Source: Sphingobium amiense
Lineage (GTDB): Bacteria > Pseudomonadota > Alphaproteobacteria > Sphingomonadales > Sphingomonadaceae
NCBI RefSeq assembly: GCF_003967075.1
Contig: NZ_AP018664.1
Location: forward strand, 496,001-560,000
DNA: 64,000 nt
Direction of reading: 5' to 3'
Shown piece after piece: positions 1-8,590 of this stretch. The stretch's first letter is position 1. The number at the start of each line of letters is the position of its first letter. The notes beneath the pieces were generated by a model. The model saw only the letters and a program-made list of their open reading frames with translations, was not told the origin of the DNA and ran no database searches. The position numbers and the translations under genes are program-made.

Positions 1-264
1 GAGGGCCGCCTCGCGCGTGTCGGACAGCTTCACCTCGGTGAAGGCGACATGGTCCATGCCCAGCTTCGCGGGATCGACGATGGCGCGGAAGCCGCGAATG
101 ACTCCCTTTTCCTGCAAACGCCGCAGCCGAACTTGGCAGGGCGTCTTGGACAGGCCGACCGTCGCCGCCAGATCGGTGACGGACATGCGCCCATCCTCCA
201 CCAGCGCGGCGACAATACGCCGGTCGAACTCGTCCAGATCGACTGTATCGGGTCCATAGGTCAT
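1..264 (-). CDS. Lrp/AsnC family transcriptional regulator (3' end outside window)
   Basis: The first 88 codons are visible; the gene runs off the left edge. The protein begins MTYGPDTVDLDEFDRRIVA and has a winged helix-turn-helix of the Lrp/AsnC type at about residues 10-60 (LSKTPCQVRLRRLQEKGVI), followed by the start of the ligand-binding RAM-domain linker (AIVDPAKLGM). It is divergent from putA with 95 bases between the two starts. Lrp-type activators of putA that respond to proline are common in alphaproteobacteria, so a PutR role is a reasonable inference. This fits the PutA here, which lacks its own DNA-binding domain. The family call is firm; the proline role rests on position only. 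Confidence 0.88.
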   Translation of the reverse strand, partial: MTYGPDTVDLDEFDRRIVAALVEDGRMSVTDLAATVGLSKTPCQVRLRRLQEKGVIRGFRAIVDPAKLGMDHVAFTEVKLSDTREAAL

Positions 265-287
265 ATCATTTGCCTAGCATAAGCCGA

Positions 288-302
288 ATAATAAGTCATT
301 AT
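288..302. promoter_or_regulatory. AT-rich inverted repeat in the lrp-putA intergenic region
   Basis: ATAAT (288-292), a 5-base spacer and ATTAT (298-302) form a perfect inverted repeat in the middle of the short, AT-rich divergent promoter region. Lrp-family proteins bind degenerate AT-rich palindromes of about this size. A regulator site for the neighbouring Lrp gene is an inference from position and symmetry. Confidence 0.35.
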
Positions 303-359
303 GATCGACATATGGGCTAAAATGAGGCGGAATGAATTTTAAGGCTCCGCTATGATGGC

Positions 360-3300
360 ATGATGACCGATCAGCCCTTCGCCGCCTTCGCGCCCGCCAT
401 CTCGCAGCCCACGCCCCTGCGCGCCGCGATTACCGCCGCCTATCGCCGCGATGAGGCGGAGGCGATGGCGCCGCTGATCGAGGCTGCGACCCTGCCCGAC
501 GCGACCCGCGCGGCCGTCGCGGCCACCGCGACCCGCCTCGTCAGCGCTCTCCGAGCGAACCACAGGGGCAGCGGTGTCGAGGGACTGGTGCAGGAATATG
601 CCCTGTCCAGTCAGGAAGGCGTCGCGCTCATGTGCCTCGCCGAAGCGCTGCTGCGCATTCCGGACAATGACACGCGCGATGCGCTGATCCGCGACAAGAT
701 CGCGGACGGAGACTGGGGATCGCATCTGGGCGGTGGCAAGTCGCTGTTCGTCAACGCCGCGACATGGGGTCTCGTCGTCACCGGCAAGCTGGTCGGCAGC
801 GTCGATGACCGGGGGCTGGGCGCGGCGCTGACCCGCCTCGTAGCGCGCGCGGGCGAGCCTGTGATCCGGCGCGGCGTCGACCTTGCCATGCGGATGATGG
901 GCGAACAGTTCGTCACCGGGGAGACCATCCGCGAAGCGCTCAGGCGCGCGCGGGAGATGGAGGCCAAAGGCTTTTCCTACAGCTACGATATGCTGGGCGA
1001 GGCCGCGACCACCGCTGCCGACGCGGCCCGCTACTTCGCGGATTATGAAAGCGCGATCCACGCCATCGGCGCGGCGTCGGCGGGGCGGGGCATCTATGCC
1101 GGCCCCGGCATCTCGATCAAGCTGTCCGCGCTCCACCCCCGCTACGTCCGCGCGCAGGCGGATCGCGTGATGGGCGAACTGCTGCCTGCGGTGAAGACGC
1201 TGGCGCTGCTGGCGAAAAGCTATGACATCGGCTTCAACATCGACGCGGAGGAGGCTGACCGGCTGGAACTGTCGCTCGACCTCCTCGAAAGCCTCGCGCT
1301 GGACCCGGACCTTGCGGGCTGGAACGGCCTTGGTTTCGTGGTGCAGGGCTATGGCAAGCGCTGCCCCTTCGTCATCGACTGGATCGTCGATCTTGCCCGC
1401 CGGGCGGGTCGCCGGATCATGGTCCGTCTGGTCAAGGGCGCCTATTGGGATGCGGAGATCAAGCGCGCGCAGGTGGACGGGCTGGAGGGCTTTCCGGTCT
1501 ATACCCGCAAGCTCCACACCGACATCGCCTATGTCGCCTGCGCGCGAAAGCTGCTGGCGGCGCGCGACGCCGTATTCCCGCAGTTCGCCACGCATAATGC
1601 GCAGACGCTGGCGACCATCTATGAACTGGCAGGGTCGGGCTTCATGATCGGCGATTATGAGTTCCAGTGCCTGCACGGCATGGGCGAGCCGCTCTACGAA
1701 CAGGTCGTCGGCGCGGACAAACTGAACCGCCCCTGCCGCATCTATGCGCCGGTGGGCACGCATGAGACTTTGCTCGCCTATCTCGTCCGCCGCCTGCTGG
1801 AGAACGGCGCGAACTCCAGCTTCGTCAACCGCATCGCCGACCCCGCCGTGTCGATCGCGGAACTGGTCGCCGATCCGGTCGAGATTGTGCGGGCGATGCC
1901 GCACCCCGGCGCGCAGCATGACCAGATCGCGCTTCCCGCCGACCTCTATCCGGACCGGCGCAATTCGGCGGGCCTCGACCTCAGCAACGAACAGGTGCTG
2001 GCGGACCTGAGCGTCGCTTTGGCTCACAGCGCAACGCTGAACTGGACCGCCGCGCCCCCGAGCGGAGTGGGCACGCAGCGGCCCGTCCTCAACCCCGCCG
2101 ACCATCGCGATGTCGTCGGCCATGTGACGGAGGCGAGCGAGGAGGAAGCGCGCGTCGCCGCCATCGCCGCTGCGGCTTCGACATGGTGCAATGCCCCGGC
2201 GACGGACCGCGCCGCGGCGCTCGAACGCGCCGCCGATGCGATGCAGCACCGGATGCTGATCCTCCTCGGCCTCATCATGCGCGAAGCGGGCAAGTCGCTG
2301 CCCAACGCCATCGCCGAAGTGCGGGAAGCGATAGACTTTCTGCGCTATTATGCGGCGCAGGCGCGGGCGACCTTCGGCCCGGCACAGCGACCGCTGGGCG
2401 TCGTCACCTGCATATCGCCGTGGAACTTCCCGCTGGCGATCTTCACGGGGCAGGTCGCCGCCGCGCTGGTCGCGGGGAACGCCGTGCTTGCCAAGCCCGC
2501 CGAAGAAACGCCGCTGATCGCCGCCGAAGCGGTTCGGCTTCTCCACGAGGCGGGCGTACCTGCCGATGCGCTGCAACTGGTGCCGGGCGACGGCCCCATC
2601 GGCGCGGCGCTGGTCGCTGCGCCCGAAACCGCCGCCGTCATGTTCACCGGATCGACCGAAGTCGCGCGCCTCATCCAGAAGCAGCTCGCCGCCCGCCTGT
2701 CACCCGAAGGCAAGCCCATCCCACTGATCGCGGAGACTGGCGGGCAGAATGCGATGATCGTGGACAGCAGCGCGCTCGCCGAACAGGTGGTGGCCGATGT
2801 CATTGCGTCCGCCTTCGACAGTGCAGGCCAGCGCTGTTCGGCGCTCCGTATCCTCTGCCTTCAGGACGATGTCGCGGACCGGACGCTGACGATGCTGAAG
2901 GGCGCGCTGGCCGAACTGCGGATCGGGCGGACCGACGCGCTAAAGGTCGACACCGGCCCCGTCATCTCTGCCGAAGCCCGCGACGGCATCACCCGCCATA
3001 TCGAAGCGATGCGCGCGCTGGGCCGAAAAGTGGAGCAAAGCCCGCTGCCGCCCGAAGTCGCGTACGGCACATTCGTCGCGCCCACGATCATCGAGATAGA
3101 CAGCATCGCCGACCTTTCCCGCGAGGTGTTCGGCCCGGTGCTGCACGTCCTTCGCTTCCGCCGCGAGCGGATGGATGCGCTGGTCGATGACATCAACGCA
3201 ACCGGCTATGGCCTGACCTTTGGCCTGCATACCCGGCTCGACGAAACGGTTGCGCGCGTGACCGAGCGGGTGAAGGTCGGCAATATCTACGTCAACCGCA

Positions 3301-3956
3301 ACGTCATCGGCGCCATCGTCGGGGTGCAGCCCTTCGGCGGGTGCGGCCTGTCGGGGACGGGGCCGAAGGCGGGCGGGCCGCTTTATCTGGGGCGGCTCGT
3401 CACGACGCCGCCGGTTTTCGCCGAAAGGGTCAGCCATCTGCGCCCGCCGCTCAAGGCCTTTGCCGGCTGGCTGGACGCGCAGGGTGAGGGGGAAGCCGCC
3501 GCGCAGGCGCGCCGCACCGGCGATGCGTCGGCACTGGGCGTCGAGCGAGAACTGCCCGGCCCGGTGGGGGAGCGCAATCTTTACGCTCTCCATCCGCGCG
3601 GCCGCGTCCTGATGCGCCCGTTAACGCGGGAAGTGCTGTTCCGGCAGATGGCGGCGGTGCTCGCCACCGGCAATCGCGGGATCGTTCAGGGCATGGCCTT
3701 GCCGGAGGGATTGCCGCCGGAAGTCAGCACCTGGTTCAGCAGCATCGGCGACGGACCTTATGCCGCCGTGCTGGTGGAAGGGGACGCGGCCCGGATCGCA
3801 GAGACGGCGCGCGAAGTCGCGGAACTGCCCGGCCCGATCGCTTCGGTGCATGTCGACGATCAGGGCTATTGCCTCGACTGGCTGCTTGAGGAAGTGTCGA
3901 CGTCCATCAACACCACCGCTGCGGGGGGGAACGCCAGCCTGATGATGATCGGCTGA
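360..3956 (+). CDS. putA: Bifunctional proline dehydrogenase / delta-1-pyrroline-5-carboxylate dehydrogenase (PutA)
   Basis: This enzyme oxidises proline to glutamate in two steps: FAD-dependent proline dehydrogenase, then NAD-dependent P5C dehydrogenase, with substrate channelling. Residues of roughly 80-470 form the PRODH barrel ([24 protein letters not shown]). Residues of roughly 560-1010 form the aldehyde dehydrogenase domain, with catalytic Cys826 in GQRCSALR and the Glu motif ETGGQNAM. About 190 further residues form the C-terminal domain. At 1198 aa with no N-terminal ribbon-helix-helix, it matches the PutA architecture that has the C-terminal domain but is not a self-regulator. Two adjacent ATGs (360, 363) are both possible starts. 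It is divergent from the Lrp gene. Confidence 0.96.
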   Translation: MMTDQPFAAFAPAISQPTPLRAAITAAYRRDEAEAMAPLIEAATLPDATRAAVAATATRLVSALRANHRGSGVEGLVQEYALSSQEGVALMCLAEALLRIPDNDTRDALIRDKIADGDWGSHLGGGKSLFVNAATWGLVVTGKLVGSVDDRGLGAALTRLVARAGEPVIRRGVDLAMRMMGEQFVTGETIREALRRAREMEAKGFSYSYDMLGEAATTAADAARYFADYESAIHAIGAASAGRGIYAGPGISIKLSALHPRYVRAQADRVMGELLPAVKTLALLAKSYDIGFNIDAEEADRLELSLDLLESLALDPDLAGWNGLGFVVQGYGKRCPFVIDWIVDLARRAGRRIMVRLVKGAYWDAEIKRAQVDGLEGFPVYTRKLHTDIAYVACARKLLAARDAVFPQFATHNAQTLATIYELAGSGFMIGDYEFQCLHGMGEPLYEQVVGADKLNRPCRIYAPVGTHETLLAYLVRRLLENGANSSFVNRIADPAVSIAELVADPVEIVRAMPHPGAQHDQIALPADLYPDRRNSAGLDLSNEQVLADLSVALAHSATLNWTAAPPSGVGTQRPVLNPADHRDVVGHVTEASEEEARVAAIAAAASTWCNAPATDRAAALERAADAMQHRMLILLGLIMREAGKSLPNAIAEVREAIDFLRYYAAQARATFGPAQRPLGVVTCISPWNFPLAIFTGQVAAALVAGNAVLAKPAEETPLIAAEAVRLLHEAGVPADALQLVPGDGPIGAALVAAPETAAVMFTGSTEVARLIQKQLAARLSPEGKPIPLIAETGGQNAMIVDSSALAEQVVADVIASAFDSAGQRCSALRILCLQDDVADRTLTMLKGALAELRIGRTDALKVDTGPVISAEARDGITRHIEAMRALGRKVEQSPLPPEVAYGTFVAPTIIEIDSIADLSREVFGPVLHVLRFRRERMDALVDDINATGYGLTFGLHTRLDETVARVTERVKVGNIYVNRNVIGAIVGVQPFGGCGLSGTGPKAGGPLYLGRLVTTPPVFAERVSHLRPPLKAFAGWLDAQGEGEAAAQARRTGDASALGVERELPGPVGERNLYALHPRGRVLMRPLTREVLFRQMAAVLATGNRGIVQGMALPEGLPPEVSTWFSSIGDGPYAAVLVEGDAARIAETAREVAELPGPIASVHVDDQGYCLDWLLEEVSTSINTTAAGGNASLMMIG

Positions 3957-4004
3957 TTCCCTGCGAAGCTGTCTACATCGCTGTAGCGCAAACAGTCGCG
4001 CGCA

Positions 4005-4316
4005 TCAGGCGGCGATGGCCCTCAGCGCCGTGGGAGCCAGCCGCGCCCGCGCGAAAGCCAGACATTGTTCCAGCGAAGGTGCGCCGAAATGCGTGGCGCT
4101 GCCATCCAGATGGCGCACGCTCAGTTCCCAGAGGCTCTCGCCCTCTATGGCCGCGCGGCGCGAATGGGAGTTGCAGAACTGAAGAGGTTCCCCGACCCGG
4201 TCGCGATGCAGGATATGCCGCGCGACGGTCGTATGACTGTCATGCTGGGGGTTGGATCGGAGTTGAAAGCTTTCGGTATGCGGGGCAAGCCATTCCAGAA
4301 ACGCGACGTCGATCAT
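4005..4316 (-). CDS. Hypothetical protein, about 103 aa
   Basis: I do not recognise this protein. It starts MIDVAFLEWLAPHTESF and ends ARARLAPTALRAIAA, with no signal peptide or membrane segment. It faces putA tail to tail and lies downstream of treY on the same strand. An ATG at 4316 with a GGAG about 11 bases upstream is preferred over the upstream ATG at 4355. The third-position GC bias is better on this strand than in the overlapping plus-strand frames, which is the main argument that it is real. It could be a lineage-specific small protein. Confidence 0.5.
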   Translation of the reverse strand: MIDVAFLEWLAPHTESFQLRSNPQHDSHTTVARHILHRDRVGEPLQFCNSHSRRAAIEGESLWELSVRHLDGSATHFGAPSLEQCLAFARARLAPTALRAIAA

Positions 4317-4407
4317 TGCCAACCTGTCTCCATGGCAGTCTCGAAAAGACCGCACCGTTCGGCAGGAAGACGCACGATGCAGGCCGCAGTTCCCTTAAAC
4401 TGTCAAT

Positions 4408-6810
4408 CTATTCATATAAGTTAATCACATAGGGGCGTTTCGAGAAAAAGGCGGCGGCTTCTTCCTCCCGCCTCTCGATCCGCGTGTTTCCCCACCATGA
4501 CGCCGGGGGCTGCCCTCCTTGCTCTGTCATGACCTTTCCGGACCGGATCTGCACGGCGCAGAACAGTTTGCGGTTCCTATAAGTCCGCTCGAACGCCAGA
4601 ACATTGCTGGCGCGGCGGCCGGTGACGGAGAGCGGGCGGTAGTCACCGTGCGCAAACAGATCGGCGGCGCTCTTTCGCAGCGCCAGCAGGTTGCGGACCA
4701 ATGCGATCTTCACGCCATCGTCGCCGTCCGGTTCCGTGAGCCACCGATGCCTGCGATCATAATCGACGGGCCGTCTGTTGTCGGGATCGACGAGGCTCAG
4801 ATCGAGCGCCTCGCACCCCTGATAGATGTCCGGCACCCCTGGCGCGCAGAATTTGAGGACGGTCTGGACGAGGCTGTTCGCGATGGCTGCGGGGCGGATA
4901 CTATGCACGAAGCTGTCGATATCGCTGACCAGCTTGGCATTGCCGAGCACGGCGGCGAGGTAGCTCTGCGCCCGCGATTCATAGCCTGCGTCGGGTTCTT
5001 CCCAACTCGACCGCAGGCGCGCCTCGCGTAGCGTCTTTTGCAGCCAGCCGCTCATGCGCTCGTGGAACGCCTTCATCGTTGTGTTCGGTTCCGGCCATGC
5101 CCCGACGAGCGTCTGCCACAGTTGATAGCGGTCGGCGGGGTGCACGGGGCCAGCTTCCCCGCTGATCGCATCCCAACGCTTCCAGTTTTCCGCCCACAGG
5201 TCGGGGACGGCGCTCAGCACCGCCAGTCTTGCGCGCATATCCTCGCCGCGCTTGTGGTCGTGGGTCGCTGTCGCCAGCAAGGCATTCGGAAAGTCCGCCG
5301 CGCGCGCCGCCGCGCGCTTGTGGAACAGATCGGCCGGGATGGCGAACTGTTCGGGCGCGGAACCGACGTCATTGGCCGACAGCAGCGGCGCGTAGCGATA
5401 AAAGGCGGTGTCCTCCACACCCTTTGCCGCGATGGGTGCGGAGAGTTGCTGGAACCGCCTCACCGCTTCGACTGCGAGCGCGGCGTCGCCCACACCGTCC
5501 CCCGCAAGCCAGTCGATGACCTGACGCGCAATACTTTTTTCGCCGGGCGGCAGATGCGGCTGCACGTCGGCCCAGGCTCTCTCCCGCGCCGCCGCATCGT
5601 CGCGCGGCGCTGAGCGGCCATCGCCATAGGTGCGGTAAACGGGGAAGACCCAGAGCAGCCGTTCGACTGCCCTCCGCCACATCGCTGGCGTGATATGCTC
5701 AAGTCCCAGCACCGATTGCGCCAGCGCGTCGAAGGCGGCGACGCAGGCCGCCAACTGGCCTTCGAACTGCCAGTCGAGCATGTCCTGCCGCGCCTGCAAC
5801 ACCACCTGCGCCGCATCGCCATGCGCCGGGTCGACACGCTGCCACGCCTCCTTCAAAGCCGTTTCGCCCTCCGGGTCGTGTAGCAGAGCCGTGACGTCGC
5901 GCATGAAATCGTAACCGCTGGTGCCGTCGATCCCCCAGTCAGTCGCGAGCGGTTCGTCCGCGGCCAATATCTTTTCGACGATGATGATGGCGCGCCGATC
6001 CTCGTTCCCGTTGGCATCGAGGCGCGCGCGCATTGCGCGGCAATAGCCCGCCGGATCGGTAAGGCCGTCGACATGGTCGATCCGCACGCCGTCGATCAGC
6101 CCCTGAGCGAACAGATCGAAATAGAGCCGCTGCGTCGCCTCGAACACGGCTGGATCTTCGATCCGCAACCCGGCCAGCTCGTTGATCGCAAAGAAGCGCC
6201 GCCAGTTCAGACGGTCGTTTGCGGTGCGCCAGTATACCGGGCGATAATGCTGCCGCTCGATCACCACGCGCAGTCTGTCGCCGCCTCCGGGCGTGCCGTC
6301 CAGCGATCCGGGCCGCAGCGGCAGGCGCTGCTCGCCATAGAGGAGGAGGTGCGGATCGTCTCCGTCCTCGACCAGCACAATGTCGCCCGCTGCGATGACC
6401 TCCACCAGCGGCGCGCCCAGCCCGGGCAGGACTATCGGACCGGTCCAGTCGATGTCGAACCAGCGCGCATAGGCGCTGTCGGCCCCATGGCGCAGCACGT
6501 CGTTCCAGTAGCGGTTCTCGCCGCCTGCGACGCCCATATGGTTGGGCACGATGTCGATAATGACACCCATATCGTAGTCGCGCAGCGCCGCCACGAGGCT
6601 GCGGAAGCCGTCCTCGCCGCCCAGTTCGGGACTGATGCGTGTCGGGTCGATCACATCGTAGCCGTGCGTCGATCCGCTGCGCGCGGTGGTGATGGGGGAC
6701 AGATAGGCGTGACTGACGCCCAGCTTCGACAGATAGGGGACGATGGCTACGGCAGCGGAGAAAGGGAAGTCCCGCGTCAGTTGCAGCCGGTAGGTCGCGC
6801 GCGGGATCAT
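4408..6810 (-). CDS. treY: Malto-oligosyltrehalose synthase (TreY)
   Basis: TreY isomerises the reducing-end alpha-1,4 bond of malto-oligosaccharides to the alpha,alpha-1,1 bond of trehalose, the first step of the cytoplasmic TreYZ pathway. It is a GH13 enzyme of 800 aa starting MIPRATYRLQLTRDFPFSAA, the usual family N-terminus. The barrel motifs are DIVPNHMGV, GVRIDHVDGL (nucleophile Asp) and IIVEKIL (acid Glu). The start at 6810 has a strong GGGAGAG ribosome site and overlaps the stop of the 26-codon linker ORF (ATGA). Reading further upstream in the same frame gives only read-through of treZ. The gene is co-transcribed with glgX and treZ. Confidence 0.95.
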   Translation of the reverse strand: MIPRATYRLQLTRDFPFSAAVAIVPYLSKLGVSHAYLSPITTARSGSTHGYDVIDPTRISPELGGEDGFRSLVAALRDYDMGVIIDIVPNHMGVAGGENRYWNDVLRHGADSAYARWFDIDWTGPIVLPGLGAPLVEVIAAGDIVLVEDGDDPHLLLYGEQRLPLRPGSLDGTPGGGDRLRVVIERQHYRPVYWRTANDRLNWRRFFAINELAGLRIEDPAVFEATQRLYFDLFAQGLIDGVRIDHVDGLTDPAGYCRAMRARLDANGNEDRRAIIIVEKILAADEPLATDWGIDGTSGYDFMRDVTALLHDPEGETALKEAWQRVDPAHGDAAQVVLQARQDMLDWQFEGQLAACVAAFDALAQSVLGLEHITPAMWRRAVERLLWVFPVYRTYGDGRSAPRDDAAARERAWADVQPHLPPGEKSIARQVIDWLAGDGVGDAALAVEAVRRFQQLSAPIAAKGVEDTAFYRYAPLLSANDVGSAPEQFAIPADLFHKRAAARAADFPNALLATATHDHKRGEDMRARLAVLSAVPDLWAENWKRWDAISGEAGPVHPADRYQLWQTLVGAWPEPNTTMKAFHERMSGWLQKTLREARLRSSWEEPDAGYESRAQSYLAAVLGNAKLVSDIDSFVHSIRPAAIANSLVQTVLKFCAPGVPDIYQGCEALDLSLVDPDNRRPVDYDRRHRWLTEPDGDDGVKIALVRNLLALRKSAADLFAHGDYRPLSVTGRRASNVLAFERTYRNRKLFCAVQIRSGKVMTEQGGQPPASWWGNTRIERREEEAAAFFSKRPYVINLYE

Positions 6811-6887
6811 ACGACTCTCTCCCGGTCGGGCCGTGCGATCCGGGCGGTGACCCCGGCGTGCGCCGCCAGTTGGTGCAGGATGTTCAT
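6807..6887 (-). pseudogene. 26-codon linker ORF between treZ and treY, probable malQ remnant
   Basis: A tiny ORF encodes MNILHQLAAHAGVTARIARP plus DRERVV. Its ATG overlaps the treZ stop (ATGA, 6884-6887) and its stop overlaps the treY ATG (ATGA, 6807-6810), so all three are translationally coupled. The first 16 or so residues resemble the start of 4-alpha-glucanotransferase (MalQ) proteins, and malQ lies between treZ and treY in related bacteria. I infer an internal in-frame deletion that kept both ends of malQ, leaving a leader-like peptide that still couples the flanking genes. The peptide could instead be a purely functional coupling ORF of other origin. Confidence 0.55.
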
Positions 6888-8590
6888 GGGGTGGCGATCC
6901 ACGCGGCGAAACTGGCGGGACTTCCCGGATCGCCGCTGGCATAAAGCGCAGTGGCGGATAAGGGGAGGGGGACCGGCCGGGCTCCCAGATTGAGCAGGAT
7001 CGTCAGCATTTCGCCGGTTCCGAGCCGCCACGATGCTTCCACTGCCGCATCCGTCAGCGCCGAAGCGGACAGGGCGCGGCATCCGGGAAGACCAGGCACG
7101 ATCCTCTCCCGACGGATCGTGAGCAGCGAACGGTAGAAGGCGCGCCACATACCGGCGCCTTCTCCCGCGCGGACGCGTGATGCCTCGAACGTCGCGGGAT
7201 CGTTGGGGTCGGGTATCCGCGCGCGCGCCTCTTCGCTGGCGAAGGCGGCAAAGCCCGCAAATTCTCTCCGCCGTCCTTCGCGCACCGCTTCCGCCAGATC
7301 GTCGTGAAAATCGGTGAAGAAGAGGAAGGGGCTGAGCGCGCCGCTCTCCTCACCCATGAAAAGCAGGGGGATCTGCGGCATGAGGAGGAGCATCGCCGTC
7401 GCGGCCTTCAGCCTGTCGGTCGACGTGAGGTGGATCAGCCGCTCGCCCATGGCGCGATTGCCGACCTGATCGTGATTCTGGAGGAAGGCGATGAAGGCGG
7501 TTGGGGGCAGATGCGCGCTGGGCTTGCCGCGCGGGTTGCCCTTCTGATGCGGCGACGCATCGCCCTGATAGATGAAACCCTGCGCCAGAGCGCGCGCCAG
7601 CCGCTCGGCGGGGCGATCGGCGAAATCCTCATAATAAGCGTCCGTCTCGCCGGTCAGCAGCACATGCATGACATTGTGGAAATCGTCGTTCCACTGCGCA
7701 TCGTAGCGATCCGGCGAGAGGCGATCGGCGTCGTTGCGCTCATTTTCCAGCATCAGGTGGATGTGCCTGCCGGGCGCGACGCCAGCGCGAATGTCCCGCG
7801 CCAGCCCGTCGAGAAAAGCATCGTCGCCGATGGCGTGGACCGCATCGAAACGCAGCCCGTCGAAACCATATTCGTTGAGCCACATGAGCGCGTTTTCGCG
7901 GAAGAAGGCCGCAACTTCCGGCCAGTCCACCGCCACCGCGCCGCCCCACGGCGTGTGCCGGTCAGGGTGAAAGAAGGCGGAGGCATAGGCGCCGAGGTAA
8001 TTTCCGTCCGGTCCGAAATGATTATAGACCACGTCGAGAAAGACCATCATCCCGTGGCCGTGCGCCGCGTCGATCAGCGCGCCAAGCTCTTCCGGCGTGC
8101 CATAGGCTTCGGCAGGCGCGAAGGGGAGCACGCCGTCATAACCCCAGTTGCGGGTGCCGCTGAAGGCATTGACCGGCATCAGTTCGATGGCGGTGATGCC
8201 CTGATCCGCCCAGTCGGCCAGCCGGTCGGTCACGCCCGCAAATCCGCCGCAGAGGCCCGCATGGATTTCGAGGATCACGGCTTCCTGCCACGGACGCCCG
8301 TCCCATGCCGACCTTGCCGCCGGTCGATCGACCAGCACGCTCCAGCCATGCACGCCGCCATCCTGCCGGCGCGATGCCGGGTCGGGCACCGCCAGGTCCG
8401 CGTCGAGGCGAAAGCGATAGCGCGCGCCGGGGATTGCGGCGGCCTCGACGTCAAACCAACCGTCGGGCTGCTTCTCCATCGCGGCGGAAAGGCCGTCGCG
8501 CAGCTCCAGCGTCACCGCATCGCGGTCCGGCGCCCAGAGCGAAAAGCGCCAGCGCCCGCCGCCCAGCGCCTTCGGTCCCCACATCGTCAT
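6884..8590 (-). CDS. treZ: Malto-oligosyltrehalose trehalohydrolase (TreZ)
   Basis: TreZ releases free trehalose from the maltooligosyltrehalose made by TreY. The 568-aa protein has an N-terminal beta domain (residues about 1-95) and then a GH13 barrel: FLDVVYNHFGPDGNYL, GFDGLRFDAVHAIGDD (nucleophile Asp), HLMLENERND (acid Glu) and FLQNHDQVGNRAMGE. The FGPDGNY and NHDQVGNRA signatures are typical of TreZ and separate it from branching enzyme. The start at 8590 overlaps the glgX stop (ATGA). The 3' end overlaps the linker ORF in the same way, so this is the middle gene of a tightly coupled operon. Confidence 0.95.
   Translation of the reverse strand: MTMWGPKALGGGRWRFSLWAPDRDAVTLELRDGLSAAMEKQPDGWFDVEAAAIPGARYRFRLDADLAVPDPASRRQDGGVHGWSVLVDRPAARSAWDGRPWQEAVILEIHAGLCGGFAGVTDRLADWADQGITAIELMPVNAFSGTRNWGYDGVLPFAPAEAYGTPEELGALIDAAHGHGMMVFLDVVYNHFGPDGNYLGAYASAFFHPDRHTPWGGAVAVDWPEVAAFFRENALMWLNEYGFDGLRFDAVHAIGDDAFLDGLARDIRAGVAPGRHIHLMLENERNDADRLSPDRYDAQWNDDFHNVMHVLLTGETDAYYEDFADRPAERLARALAQGFIYQGDASPHQKGNPRGKPSAHLPPTAFIAFLQNHDQVGNRAMGERLIHLTSTDRLKAATAMLLLMPQIPLLFMGEESGALSPFLFFTDFHDDLAEAVREGRRREFAGFAAFASEEARARIPDPNDPATFEASRVRAGEGAGMWRAFYRSLLTIRRERIVPGLPGCRALSASALTDAAVEASWRLGTGEMLTILLNLGARPVPLPLSATALYASGDPGSPASFAAWIATP

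Noticed and set aside
339..2576. Long open frame of 745 codons antisense to putA
   Set aside because: It is a high-GC shadow of putA: Arg/Ala/His-rich, no domain, and putA on the other strand is complete and has clear active sites.
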